In this document: piece by piece, positions 39,882 to 48,201 of the stretch
Layout: each line of letters begins with the position of its first letter
Numbering within the stretch: position 1 is the stretch's first letter
From: Brevundimonas subvibrioides
Lineage (GTDB): Bacteria > Pseudomonadota > Alphaproteobacteria > Caulobacterales > Caulobacteraceae
Direction of reading: 5' to 3'
Length of the DNA stretch: 64,000 nucleotides
Assembly: GCA_002280475.1 (NCBI GenBank)
Contig: NCEB01000010.1
Location: 23,682-87,681 of the forward strand
The notes under the pieces: model-generated
The model's input: the letters and a program-made list of their open reading frames with translations, nothing else
Told to the model about the DNA's origin: nothing
The model's database searches: none
Made by a program: the position numbers and the translations under genes

Positions 39882-40616
39882 GTGACGCAGCACGTTCCGA
39901 CACGCCAGCTTCGCTTCTTCATGACGGCCGTCGCGCCCTGCCCCTATCTGTCCGGCATGACCGAGCGGAAGGTGTTCGCCAACCTGCCGTTCTCCGATGG
40001 GGCCCATGTCAACGACGAGCTGACACACGCGGGCTTTCGGCGCAGCCAGAACATCGCCTATCGCCCGGCCTGCGAGGGCTGCGACGCCTGCGTCTCCGTT
40101 CGTCTGCCGGTCGAGGACGTTCGCCTGTCCCGAACCCAGCGGCGGATCATGGCGCGAAACGCCGATCTGTCGCGAGACCTGGTCGAGGCGGAGGCGACGC
40201 AGGAGCAGTTCGCTCTGCTGAAACGCTATCTGGGCACTCGTCATCCGGGCGGGGGCATGACCGACATGACCTGGCTGGACTACATCGCCATGGTCGAGGA
40301 TACGGCCGTCCGCACCCACCTGATCGAGTATCGTCTGCCGTCCACTGACGAAGGACCCGGCGACCTGGTCGCCGTGACCCTGGCCGACCTGCTGTCGGAC
40401 GGGTTGTCGATGGTCTATTCCTTCTTCGACCCGGACATCGACAAACGGTCGCTGGGCGTCTTCGCCATCCTGGATCATGTGCGCCAGGCCGAGGCCGTCC
40501 GACTGCCCTATGTCTATCTGGGCTATTGGGTCGAGGGCTCGCCCAAGATGGACTACAAGGCCCAGTTCCGTCCTATGGAGGTGCTTCGTCCCCTCGGCTG
40601 GATGCGTGTGCCCTAG
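39882..40616 (+). CDS. bpt: Aspartate/glutamate leucyl- or arginyltransferase (Bpt/Ate)
   Basis: Transfers an aminoacyl group from tRNA to N-terminal acidic residues, marking proteins for ClpAP through the N-end rule. The 244-residue protein has PCPYLSGMTERKVFANL, a Cys-rich YRPACEGCDACVSVRLPVEDV, MTWLDYIAMVED and LGYWVEGSPKMDYKAQFRPMEVL, all typical. A GTG start at 39,882 is used. ClpS and ClpA, which act downstream, are also in this window at 61-64 kb. Confidence 0.93.
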   Translation: MTQHVPTRQLRFFMTAVAPCPYLSGMTERKVFANLPFSDGAHVNDELTHAGFRRSQNIAYRPACEGCDACVSVRLPVEDVRLSRTQRRIMARNADLSRDLVEAEATQEQFALLKRYLGTRHPGGGMTDMTWLDYIAMVEDTAVRTHLIEYRLPSTDEGPGDLVAVTLADLLSDGLSMVYSFFDPDIDKRSLGVFAILDHVRQAEAVRLPYVYLGYWVEGSPKMDYKAQFRPMEVLRPLGWMRVP

Positions 40617-41395
40617 CCTCCGATCTGGAACAGGGATCGCGGCAGGTCCTCGTTCAAGGCGTAGTCGGTCCAGACGATCTCGTTCTGCTTGACCCCGTCG
40701 TAATACAGGCGAACCCGGCCCGGCTGGACGAAGCTGACCCCCGGGTTGCGGTAGAAGTCGGAATAGCGTCGCTCGTGCCAGCCACGCGCCGTCGAAAAGC
40801 CCAGCCAGAGAATGGCGTAATCGTCGGCCGCGATGCCGAACAGGGTCTTGCCGCCCTGGGGGTCGTTGACCCGCACCACATGCATCGCCCGACCGTCGGC
40901 GGCATCGTCGGGAAGGCGGTCCAGGCTGAACCCCTCGTCGAGGGCGAAGCGGATGATGCCGAAGCCGAAATTCTCGGACCATTCACGACTGGCCTGGGCC
41001 CCCGGGATCGGGCCGTTCTGGTTGTAGGAGGTCTCTCCGTCATAGGCGGCCTGGAAATAGGTCGATCCGTCGGCCAACGTGGCGTCGATGCGGACCCAGC
41101 CGTTGGCGGCATGAGCCTCGGTGCTCGCGGCCGGATAGACGCGCCACATCCGGTAGTCTGGAACCTCGATCCGCCCGGCGTCGGTGCCTTGCGGCCAGAA
41201 CGACCCACGCCCCCGAAGCGTCAGGCTGCGGGGACGCATCCAGTCCGGACCGCCGGCGGCCGCGTGGGCGCGTTGCACGATCTCCGTCGCGGTCAGGTCG
41301 GCTTCCTGCGCCAGGGAAGGGGCGGCGTTCGCGAGCGAGGGAGCGACGGCGAGGCCGGTCAGCACGCTTCGACGGTTCAGTGTCCACTGTATCAC
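40613..41395 (-). CDS. Secreted protein of unknown function with Tat-like signal
   Basis: A 260-residue product with GTG start at 41,395. It begins with a twin-arginine-type signal NRRSVLTGLAVAPSLANA. The mature part has ATEIVQRAHAAAGGPDWMRPRSLTLRGRG, resembling the start of periplasmic LolA-like/DUF proteins that bind lipids, and repeated beta-strand pattern thereafter. No catalytic motif recognised. It ends convergently with bpt with a 4-bp overlap. The upstream GNAT remnant stop lies 1 nt before this start. Confidence 0.6.
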   Translation of the reverse strand: MIQWTLNRRSVLTGLAVAPSLANAAPSLAQEADLTATEIVQRAHAAAGGPDWMRPRSLTLRGRGSFWPQGTDAGRIEVPDYRMWRVYPAASTEAHAANGWVRIDATLADGSTYFQAAYDGETSYNQNGPIPGAQASREWSENFGFGIIRFALDEGFSLDRLPDDAADGRAMHVVRVNDPQGGKTLFGIAADDYAILWLGFSTARGWHERRYSDFYRNPGVSFVQPGRVRLYYDGVKQNEIVWTDYALNEDLPRSLFQIGG

Positions 41396-41396
41396 G

Positions 41397-41526
41397 TCAC
41401 ATCTCCGACAGCCGCGCATCCAGCCGCGCGCGCACGTCCGGCCAGTCCTCGGACACGATGGCATAGAGGGCGGTGTCGCGCACCCGTCCGGTCCAGTTCT
41501 TGTGAGACCGCATCAGCCCCTCGAAA
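41397..41526 (-). pseudogene. Remnant: C-terminal part of a GNAT acetyltransferase
   Basis: Between aroB and the secreted-protein gene, one minus-strand frame reads FEGLMRSHKNWTGRVRDTAL and then YAIVSEDWPDVRARLDARLS before a TGA at 41,397. This is the C-terminal strand-helix of a RimJ/RimL-like GNAT acetyltransferase. The rest of the domain is missing because aroB lies directly upstream, so it is most likely a deletion remnant. It could produce only about 38 residues from the internal ATG at 41,513. Confidence 0.6.
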
Positions 41527-41527
41527 G

Positions 41528-42631
41528 TTACACCGCGCCCTCCTCCCTCAAGAAGGCCAGGACCTTCGCGGGGTCCTCCGCCCTGGAAACGAAGGTCGAG
41601 CCGATGCCGTTGGCCAGGATCAAGGTCAGGCCGCCCGCTTCCGCCTTCTTGTCACCGGCCATGCGCGCAAGCAGCGCGTCGGCCGAGAAGCCGCCCGCCT
41701 GGGACAAGCGTGTCGGCAGACTGGACGCGGCGACGACCGCCTCGACCCGATCGGCATCGGCTGCGTCGCACACGCCCTGCTGTGCCGAGTAGCGAAAGGC
41801 CATGCAGCAGCCCAGGGCCACCGCTTCGCCATGGGCCAGGGCCGCCTCCTCGAAGCCGAGTTCGGCCTCGATCGCGTGACCGAAGGTGTGCCCGAGGTTC
41901 AGCAGGGCCCGCCGGCCCGCTTCCTTCTCGTCCTCACCGACGATCGCCGCCTTGATCTCGACCGAGCGGACGACGGCGTGCTCGAGAGCCGCTGCGTCAC
42001 CGCCCACGCCTGTGGCTCCGGGCCCCGCCAGCCAGTTGAAAAAGGCCGGATCGCAGATCAGCCCGTGCTTCAGGACTTCGGCCCAGCCTGACCTCAGCTG
42101 GCGCTCCGGTAGCGTCGCCAGCACATCGATGTCGGCGATGACCAGACGCGGCTGATGAAAGGCGCCGACCAGGTTCTTGCCTCGCGGCGTATCGATCGCC
42201 GTCTTTCCCCCTACGGAGGAATCCACCTGGGCCAGCAGTGTCGTCGGCACCTGGACGAAATCGATCCCGCGCATGTAGAGCGCCGCCGCCAGACCCGCGA
42301 GATCGCCGACGACGCCTCCGCCCAGAGCCACGATCACGTCCTTGCGGTCCAGACCCGTCGCCAGCAGCCGGTCCATCAGGCGTTCCAGCTCGCCGAAGGA
42401 CTTGGACGCCTCCCCGGGCGGCACGGTCACCGTCTCGGAGCGGATTCCAGCCCGCGCAAGAGCTTCCGCCAGGGCGGGACCGTGCAGGGCCGCCACCGTC
42501 TCGTCGCTGACGATGACCGTCCGGCCACGCACGAAGGGCGCGATCCGATCGCCGGCCTGTGCGATCAGCCCCCGACCGACCACCACCTCATAGTTGCGGA
42601 ACGAACCGCCGCCGACCTTGACCGTTTTCAT
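41528..42631 (-). CDS. aroB: 3-dehydroquinate synthase
   Basis: AroB converts DAHP to 3-dehydroquinate in the shikimate pathway, using NAD and a divalent metal. The 367-residue product has [81 protein letters not shown] and [14 protein letters not shown] with metal His residues. The ATG at 42,631 overlaps the aroK stop (ATGA). The last codons lie next to a GNAT remnant. Confidence 0.97.
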   Translation of the reverse strand: MKTVKVGGGSFRNYEVVVGRGLIAQAGDRIAPFVRGRTVIVSDETVAALHGPALAEALARAGIRSETVTVPPGEASKSFGELERLMDRLLATGLDRKDVIVALGGGVVGDLAGLAAALYMRGIDFVQVPTTLLAQVDSSVGGKTAIDTPRGKNLVGAFHQPRLVIADIDVLATLPERQLRSGWAEVLKHGLICDPAFFNWLAGPGATGVGGDAAALEHAVVRSVEIKAAIVGEDEKEAGRRALLNLGHTFGHAIEAELGFEEAALAHGEAVALGCCMAFRYSAQQGVCDAADADRVEAVVAASSLPTRLSQAGGFSADALLARMAGDKKAEAGGLTLILANGIGSTFVSRAEDPAKVLAFLREEGAV

Positions 42632-43206
42632 GCCGGCTGTCCCTGCGCCCAATGTTTGGTCAACGCTGTCACGATCGCGTCGACGGCCTGGGCGTGGGCA
42701 CCCGCGCCGACATCGACGGTCAGGTCGGCGGTCTCGGCATAGATGGGGTAGCGAACCTCGGCCATGGCCGACAGCGCCTGCAGCGGATCCTTGCCTCTGA
42801 GCAGCGGCCGCGTGTCGCGTCTCTGGACCCGGCTGGCCACGATCGCCAGATCGGCCCGCAACCAGACTGTGGTCGCCCGCTCCCTCATCAGCGCGCGGGT
42901 GCCGGGATTGAGCACCGCGCCGCCGCCCGTCGCCAGCACGATCGGGGGGCCATCCAGCAGCCGGCGCATGACCCGCGCCTCCCCCGCCCGGAACTCGGCC
43001 TCCCCCAGCTGGCTGAAGATGTCGGACACCGTCATCCGGGCCGCCGATTCGATCGCCTCGTCGCCGTCGATGAAGGGCAGGTCCAGGCGCTGCGCCAGCC
43101 GTCGTCCCACTGTCGATTTGCCCACGCCCATCAACCCGACCAGAGCTATGGTGCGACTCGGACGAGCGTCAGGAGCGACGGAGTTGGCGGAGCGTCGGCC
43201 GCTCAC
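42628..43206 (-). CDS. aroK: Shikimate kinase
   Basis: AroK phosphorylates shikimate with ATP. Walker A is [19 protein letters not shown], with [34 protein letters not shown] and [25 protein letters not shown]. The start is chosen as GTG 43,206 because GAGG lies 6 nt upstream, giving 192 residues; TTG 43,239 is an alternative 11 codons earlier but has no ribosome-binding site. It is coupled to aroB. Confidence 0.93.
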   Translation of the reverse strand: MSGRRSANSVAPDARPSRTIALVGLMGVGKSTVGRRLAQRLDLPFIDGDEAIESAARMTVSDIFSQLGEAEFRAGEARVMRRLLDGPPIVLATGGGAVLNPGTRALMRERATTVWLRADLAIVASRVQRRDTRPLLRGKDPLQALSAMAEVRYPIYAETADLTVDVGAGAHAQAVDAIVTALTKHWAQGQPA

Positions 43207-43298
43207 GCTGGGCCTCGACGGCGATGGAGTATGGTGCAAGCCATGTCGGCTTCAGTCTCTACACCAAGCAGGCGGTCTCGCCAGCGCCCGGCGCGCCC

Positions 43299-44201
43299 AT
43301 GACGACGCCCCAGGTCGAGGCCTTCCTCGAGATGATGGCCGTCGAACGGGACGCCTCGCCGCATACGCTCTCGGCCTATGCCCGCGATCTGGCCGACGCC
43401 GAGCAGTCAGTCGGCCCGGGCGGGCTGTTGGCTGCGGACGAGACGGCGATCGAGGCCTGGTTCTCCGGTCTGGCCAGGCGCGGCCTGTCGGCGTCCACCG
43501 CCGCGCGTCGCCGATCGGCGGTGCGCCAGTTCTACCGCTTCTGCCTGGGCGAGGGCTGGCGGCGCGACGATCCCTCGCGACGGCTGGAAGCCCCCAAACA
43601 GGGACGCCCCCTGCCCCGCGTGCTCAGCCGGGAGGAGGTCCTGCGCCTGCTGACCGCCTCGTCGGCGCGCGAGGGGTCCGGAGGGCTTCGGATGCTGGCG
43701 TTGGTCGAACTGGCCTATGCGTCGGGTCTGCGCGTCTCGGAACTTCTGGCGTTGCGTGTCGAGGCCGTCCGGCGCGACCCCGCCTATCTGATCGTCCGTG
43801 GCAAGGGCGGCAAGGAACGGCTCGCGCCGCTGAATTCGACCGCCCGCGAGGCCGTCAAAGCCTGGCTCGTCGCCCGCGACGCCGCGCGCCCCGAGAAGGC
43901 CCCGGACAGTCCCTGGCTGTTTCCGTCCGGCGGCGCCTCGGGGCATCTGACCCCTCGCCGCTTCGCCCAGTTGCTGGACCAGGCGGCCATCGACGCCGGC
44001 ATCGACCCCGCGCGGCTTAGCCCACACGTCCTGCGCCACGCCTTCGCGACCCATCTGCTGGAGGGCGGGGCCGACCTGCGCGTGGTCCAGACCCTGCTGG
44101 GCCACGCGGACATCGCCACGACCCAGATCTATACCCACGTCGCCACCGACCATTTGAGCCAGTTGGTGAACCGCCACCATCCCCTGGCGCGGGAGGAGTG
44201 A
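43299..44201 (+). CDS. xerD: Site-specific tyrosine recombinase XerD
   Basis: XerD resolves chromosome dimers at dif with XerC. The 300-residue protein has the SAM-like N-terminal domain (FLEMMAVERDASPHTLSAYARDL) and the catalytic domain with Arg in YASGLRVSELLAL, Lys in VRGKGGKER, HVLRHAFATHLLEGGADLRVVQTLLGHADIATTQIYTHV (His, Arg, His and the nucleophilic Tyr). Length fits housekeeping XerD rather than a phage integrase. ATG 43,299 is chosen; in-frame starts further upstream would overlap aroK. Confidence 0.93.
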   Translation: MTTPQVEAFLEMMAVERDASPHTLSAYARDLADAEQSVGPGGLLAADETAIEAWFSGLARRGLSASTAARRRSAVRQFYRFCLGEGWRRDDPSRRLEAPKQGRPLPRVLSREEVLRLLTASSAREGSGGLRMLALVELAYASGLRVSELLALRVEAVRRDPAYLIVRGKGGKERLAPLNSTAREAVKAWLVARDAARPEKAPDSPWLFPSGGASGHLTPRRFAQLLDQAAIDAGIDPARLSPHVLRHAFATHLLEGGADLRVVQTLLGHADIATTQIYTHVATDHLSQLVNRHHPLAREE

Positions 44202-44250
44202 CAACACGACCGGGCTTGGATCAGGAGCGATTGAACGGCATAATGAAGTT

Positions 44251-44475
44251 ATGGCCCATCAGTTCTATGTGAAAGCCTTCTGGGATTACGAAGCCAGCGT
44301 CTGGTGTAGCGAAAGCGACATCCCAGGCTTGGTTCTTCAAACCGACACCCTGGAGGAGTTTGAGGACTTGATCCGTCATTTCGCGCCGGATTTGCTCGCC
44401 ACCAATCTTGGGATTCACGAACCGGTGGTCATCCGCTTCGAGGCGGCCCGGCAGCTCGATCTGGTTGCCGCATGA
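44251..44475 (+). CDS. DUF1902/HicB-like antitoxin
   Basis: A 74-residue protein matching the DUF1902 fold: AFWDYEASVWCSESDIPGLVLQTDTLEEFEDLI, a partial RNase H-like HicB domain. It has no DNA-binding domain of its own. A short inverted repeat CATAA-TGAAG-TTATG at 44,239-44,253 overlaps the start codon. The HicA-like toxin frame follows 65 bp later, so this is the antitoxin-first gene of a HicAB-like pair. Confidence 0.78.
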   Translation: MAHQFYVKAFWDYEASVWCSESDIPGLVLQTDTLEEFEDLIRHFAPDLLATNLGIHEPVVIRFEAARQLDLVAA

Positions 44476-44540
44476 GGGCGTTGTCGCTTTATCCACACGA
44501 ATAGAATCACCCGCAGATTTGACCGCTGCGGAGGTTCGAC

Positions 44541-44734
44541 ATGCCAAACCACTACTACCGTGAACTGACCCAACGGCTGACTGACGGAGGTTTCGTCAAC
44601 GTGCCCGGTGGTAATGGCAGTCACGAAAAGTGGCGACACCGGGGAGCGGACACCAGGTTACCGTTCCGTCCAAGCCGCTCCGGCACATGGCGAACGAAAT
44701 CCTGAAACAAGCTGGCCTGCCCAAGGCCTTCTGA
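44541..44734 (+). pseudogene. HicA/YcfA-like mRNA interferase toxin, frameshifted
   Basis: GGAGG precedes ATG at 44,541. Frame 1 reads MPNHYYRELTQRLTDGGFVN, then VPGGNGSHEKWRH with the catalytic GSHxxW-type His, and is lost after about residue 34. In another frame, HQVTVPSKPLRHMANEILKQ continues to AGLPKAF and stop at 44,734, which is the normal HicA C-terminus. The switch occurs at the GGGG run 44,641-44,644; one extra G would restore it. So the toxin is either inactivated by a one-base deletion or misread at a homopolymer. Confidence 0.72.
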
Positions 44735-44818
44735 TCCCTCGCTTGCTCCCCGCCTCCGCCGCGACTAGGTTCCGCCGCCTTGTGTCAGGGCGCCGTCGCC
44801 CGCCCCTCCGGACGCCTC

Positions 44819-45769
44819 ATGGCCACCCATTATCTCGAGTTCGAGAAGCCGATCGCCGATCTTGAGGCCAAGATCGAGGAGCTCGGCCTACTGTCGGCGA
44901 CGTCCGGCTCGTTCGAGGCCGAGATCGATGGGCTGAGGAAGAAGGCCGATCAGCTTCGCAAGAAGACCTATGCGGAACTCGACCCGTGGAAGAAGACCCA
45001 GGTCGCCCGCCATCCCGAGCGCCCGCATTTCGTGGACTATCTCACCGAGCTGTTCACCGACTTCACCGAGCTGCACGGTGACCGACAGTTCGGCGACGAC
45101 CAGGCCATCCTGGGCGGCCTCGCCCGGTTCCGCGGTCAGGCTGTCGTGGTCATGGGTCACGAGAAGGGCCACGACACGGCCACGCGCCTGACCCACAACT
45201 TCGGCATGGCCCGGCCGGAGGGATACCGGAAAGCCGTTCGCCTGATGGATCTGGCCGAGCGGTTCGGCCTTCCGGTCCTGACCTTCGTCGACACGGCCGG
45301 CGCCTATCCGGGACTGGGCGCCGAGGAACGGGGCCAGGCCGAGGCGATCGCGCGCTCGACCGAGCGGGGCCTGACGCTGGGCACGCCCATGATCGCGACG
45401 GTGACCGGTGAAGGCGGCTCGGGCGGAGCCATCGCCCTCGCGGCGGCCAATCGCGTGCTCATGCTGGAGCACTCAATCTACTCGGTCATCTCGCCCGAGG
45501 GCGCGGCGGGAATCCTGTGGCGCGACGGCGGCAGGGCCCGCGACGCCGCCATGGCCATGAAGATCACCGGGCCGGATCTGATGGAGATGAAGATCGTCGA
45601 CCGCGTCATCCCCGAACCCGTCGGCGGGGCCCATGCCGACCCCGACGCGGCGATCAAGGCGGTCGGAGACGCCGTCTCGGAGGAACTTCAGGCGCTCTTG
45701 CCTCTGTCGGCGGCCGCGTTGCGCGCCCAGCGATCCGAGCGGTTCTACGCCATTGGACGGACGGCCTGA
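44819..45769 (+). CDS. accA: Acetyl-CoA carboxylase carboxyltransferase subunit alpha
   Basis: AccA and AccD transfer carboxyl from biotin to acetyl-CoA, the first step of fatty acid synthesis. The 316-residue protein has a helical N-terminus (THYLEFEKPIADLEAKIEEL) then ARHPERPHFVDYLTELFTDFTELHGDRQFGDD, LTFVDTAGAYPGLGAEERGQAEAIAR, TVTGEGGSGGAIALA and SPEGAAGILWRDG, all family motifs. ATG 44,819 is chosen by homology; upstream in-frame alternatives add only unconserved residues. Confidence 0.97.
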   Translation: MATHYLEFEKPIADLEAKIEELGLLSATSGSFEAEIDGLRKKADQLRKKTYAELDPWKKTQVARHPERPHFVDYLTELFTDFTELHGDRQFGDDQAILGGLARFRGQAVVVMGHEKGHDTATRLTHNFGMARPEGYRKAVRLMDLAERFGLPVLTFVDTAGAYPGLGAEERGQAEAIARSTERGLTLGTPMIATVTGEGGSGGAIALAAANRVLMLEHSIYSVISPEGAAGILWRDGGRARDAAMAMKITGPDLMEMKIVDRVIPEPVGGAHADPDAAIKAVGDAVSEELQALLPLSAAALRAQRSERFYAIGRTA

Positions 45770-45837
45770 CGCGCGTCGTGGCCGGTCAGTTGTAACTTCC
45801 TGAGTGAACCGGACGTCCCCCGAATGGGGAGACACGC

Positions 45838-46764
45838 TTGCTGGATGGTAACGAAACGAAGGATTGTGGGAAACGATGGGGTCGGGCGCGAGCCGAACAT
45901 CCGTCGTACACTGAGTTCTACGGGCGCTCGGCCTATGCTGGCTTCCAGCACGAAGTGCGTTCTGCGGGCTCGTTGGGGGTCCAGCTCTTGCATGTTCAAC
46001 AAGACGGGCACGGCCTGACCGACCGTTCGACGCCCGACCTGCTTATCGGCATCCGCCGACGGGTGGCGCGCTCTCCGGCTCGCTACAATCTCGGCGACGG
46101 TTGGATCGACATCCCAACGGACAGACCGCACACGGTCGCGGCGCCGCCCCTGACGGACATCGACTATCGGATTGACGGGCCGAGCGAGCTGATCATCCTG
46201 GCCGCGCCCGCCCATCGCCTGGCCGCCGCGATCGACAGTCCCGCCTTGGTGGAACGACTTGCTCCGGTATACGAGCGCCCCTTCCAGGATCCGATGTTCC
46301 AGCTCCTGGCCATGCGCGCCTGGGCCGAGGCGGAGAGAGCCGACGGTCTGTTCGTGGACAGCGTCGCCTTGACCCTGTTTTCGACGCTGCTCTCGGCCGC
46401 CGATGCACGGCGCGAGGACAGGACGGGCCGCAGCCCGCCGGCGGATCTGCGCTTCACCCGGGTGATCGAGTATATCGACGCGCATCTAGACGAGGACATG
46501 GCTCTGGCCGACCTGGCGGGGGTCGCCTGCCTTTCGCCCTTCCATTTCACCCGCGCCTTCCGGGCTCGACATGGCGTGAGCCCCGTCCGTTTCGTGCAGC
46601 GACGGCGTGTGGAGCGGGCCATGGGATTGCTGCTGCGCCCGGGGTCCCGGATCGCCGGGGTCGCTCACGCCTGCGGCTTCGCCGACCAGGCGCATTTCAC
46701 CACCGTTTTTCGCCGGCTGACCGGCACGACGCCGGGCGCGTGGCGTGCCGCGCGCCGCCCCTGA
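45838..46764 (+). CDS. AraC-family transcriptional regulator
   Basis: A 308-residue regulator. The last ~100 residues form the AraC double HTH: VIEYIDAHLDEDMALADLAGVACLSPFHFTRAFRARHGVSPVRFVQRRRVERAMGLL with the second motif IAGVAHACGFADQAHFTTVFRRLTGTTPGAWR. The N-terminal domain is undefined. A TTG start at 45,838 is used because GGGGAGACACGC lies just upstream and there is no in-frame ATG or GTG before it. It may control the following secreted-protein gene (133 bp downstream); this is inference. Confidence 0.85.
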   Translation: MLDGNETKDCGKRWGRARAEHPSYTEFYGRSAYAGFQHEVRSAGSLGVQLLHVQQDGHGLTDRSTPDLLIGIRRRVARSPARYNLGDGWIDIPTDRPHTVAAPPLTDIDYRIDGPSELIILAAPAHRLAAAIDSPALVERLAPVYERPFQDPMFQLLAMRAWAEAERADGLFVDSVALTLFSTLLSAADARREDRTGRSPPADLRFTRVIEYIDAHLDEDMALADLAGVACLSPFHFTRAFRARHGVSPVRFVQRRRVERAMGLLLRPGSRIAGVAHACGFADQAHFTTVFRRLTGTTPGAWRAARRP

Positions 46765-46896
46765 CAGCAATTCCGGACAAGGCTCCAGCAGCCCCGGAAA
46801 AGACGCCCCAAGCCCTTCCGGGCAAGGCTCTTGGTGCCTGGCGGCCCTGCCTCCGGGCCATCCGCGCCCCGCCGGGGCCAATCAAAGGGCTATTCC

Positions 46897-48135
46897 ATGA
46901 AACAAACCGCCATCGTCATGGCCCTGGCCGTCATGGCCGCAGGGACCAACTCCCCCGCCCTCGCGGAGGGGGTCGGTGCCAGCGCCGCCACCACGACGCC
47001 GATCGCTCAGGGCAACCGCGCCGCTCTCGCCGAGGCGGACGCCCTTCTCGCTCGGTCGGCTCGCGACTACGGCCGCCCATCCTATTCGCCGGCGACAGCG
47101 GCCCGCTTCTCGGAAGACGACAACGTCTTCATGCGGAACGCCCTCGCCGTGGACTTCACCTACGGGGCCGCCACCGTGACGCTGCCGCTGTTCCGGGGCG
47201 TCGGCCCGCGGGGCGAGGCCGTCCACTACATCATCACCGAGGCCTCGGATTTCGAGACCGCCAACCGCCTCGGCGTCAACTATGCGCCCAAGCTGCGCCA
47301 CGCCGCTGGAACGCCCGGCGAGCAGCGCGTGACGATCCAGGACGGTGTCGTTCGCTTCCGCGGCTCGGTCGACTTCTCGCCGACCTATGAACTGGTGCCG
47401 GGCACGCCCTATCCGTTCCCGCCCGCCCGCGCCGTGCCGGGGGCCGTCGCCGAAGCCGAGTGGTCGTCCATGGTGGTGATGCCCTCGGGCGTCGTCCTGA
47501 ACATGCAGATCGTCGGCAATGCCACCGGCCGTCACGACCGCGCCAACAGCCTGGACGAGCGAGACGGCACCGTGGTTCTGCAACTGCTGGACGGCTTTCA
47601 GGGTGGCGAGCAGTACTACTACCACCTCGTCACCGATGTTTCGGCGGACGTCCCGGCGGTGATCGAGAAGGGCGTCTTCGCGCCCAGGATCGGCAACACG
47701 CCCAGCTTTGGGCAGTCGACGCCGGACCGGCCGTCGGCCCTGCTGGGCTTCTCGCCTGTGGTGAACGGCATCCTCGATCCGGCGACGGGTCAGAACCAGG
47801 GTTTCGCGACCTCGATCGCGAATGGCGGGATCGATCCGATCAACGTCTTCCCCCTGGATCCGGACAACGACAATCCCTCGCTCGACAACAACTACAGCCC
47901 CATGTGGGACGCCCACGTCGTGGTCTGGACCGATCAGGCGATCGCCGCCAATCGGGTTCGTCGCATCACCTCGATCCAGGACCTGTCGCGACTGGTCGCG
48001 GCGGGAGATGTGGCCACCGCCCCCGTCGCGCCCGAGGGCCCGGGCAATCCCTTCGTCGCCGGCATCCGACCGCTGGGCGTCGTCATCAACTGCCCGACCA
48101 TCGCCCAGCCCCGACGCGTTCGCCGCGCCAGCTGA
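46897..48135 (+). CDS. Secreted protein of unknown function (412 aa)
   Basis: The product starts with a signal peptide (MKQTAIVMALAVMAAGTNSPALAEG). The mature part is a beta-rich, Asp/Asn-rich protein: VHYIITEASDFETANRLGVNYAPKL, VDFSPTYELVPGTPYPFPP, YYYHLVTDVSADVPAVIEKGVFAPRI, LDNNYSPMWDAHVVVWTD. I did not recognise a family. The DNDNPSLDNN segment could bind metal but this is a guess. It is preceded by an AraC regulator and followed by an unrelated ABC exporter. Confidence 0.7.
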   Translation: MKQTAIVMALAVMAAGTNSPALAEGVGASAATTTPIAQGNRAALAEADALLARSARDYGRPSYSPATAARFSEDDNVFMRNALAVDFTYGAATVTLPLFRGVGPRGEAVHYIITEASDFETANRLGVNYAPKLRHAAGTPGEQRVTIQDGVVRFRGSVDFSPTYELVPGTPYPFPPARAVPGAVAEAEWSSMVVMPSGVVLNMQIVGNATGRHDRANSLDERDGTVVLQLLDGFQGGEQYYYHLVTDVSADVPAVIEKGVFAPRIGNTPSFGQSTPDRPSALLGFSPVVNGILDPATGQNQGFATSIANGGIDPINVFPLDPDNDNPSLDNNYSPMWDAHVVVWTDQAIAANRVRRITSIQDLSRLVAAGDVATAPVAPEGPGNPFVAGIRPLGVVINCPTIAQPRRVRRAS

Positions 48136-48201
48136 GGTCGGTCAGACCGGTCCCGGGGCGAGCCCACTCCCCCCGCACCCGCCCCGGGGCCGGCGCTTTG
48201 T

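Noticed and set aside
44221..44547. A 108-codon minus-strand frame
   Set aside because: Antisense to the DUF1902 antitoxin, no ribosome-binding site and no recognisable domain.
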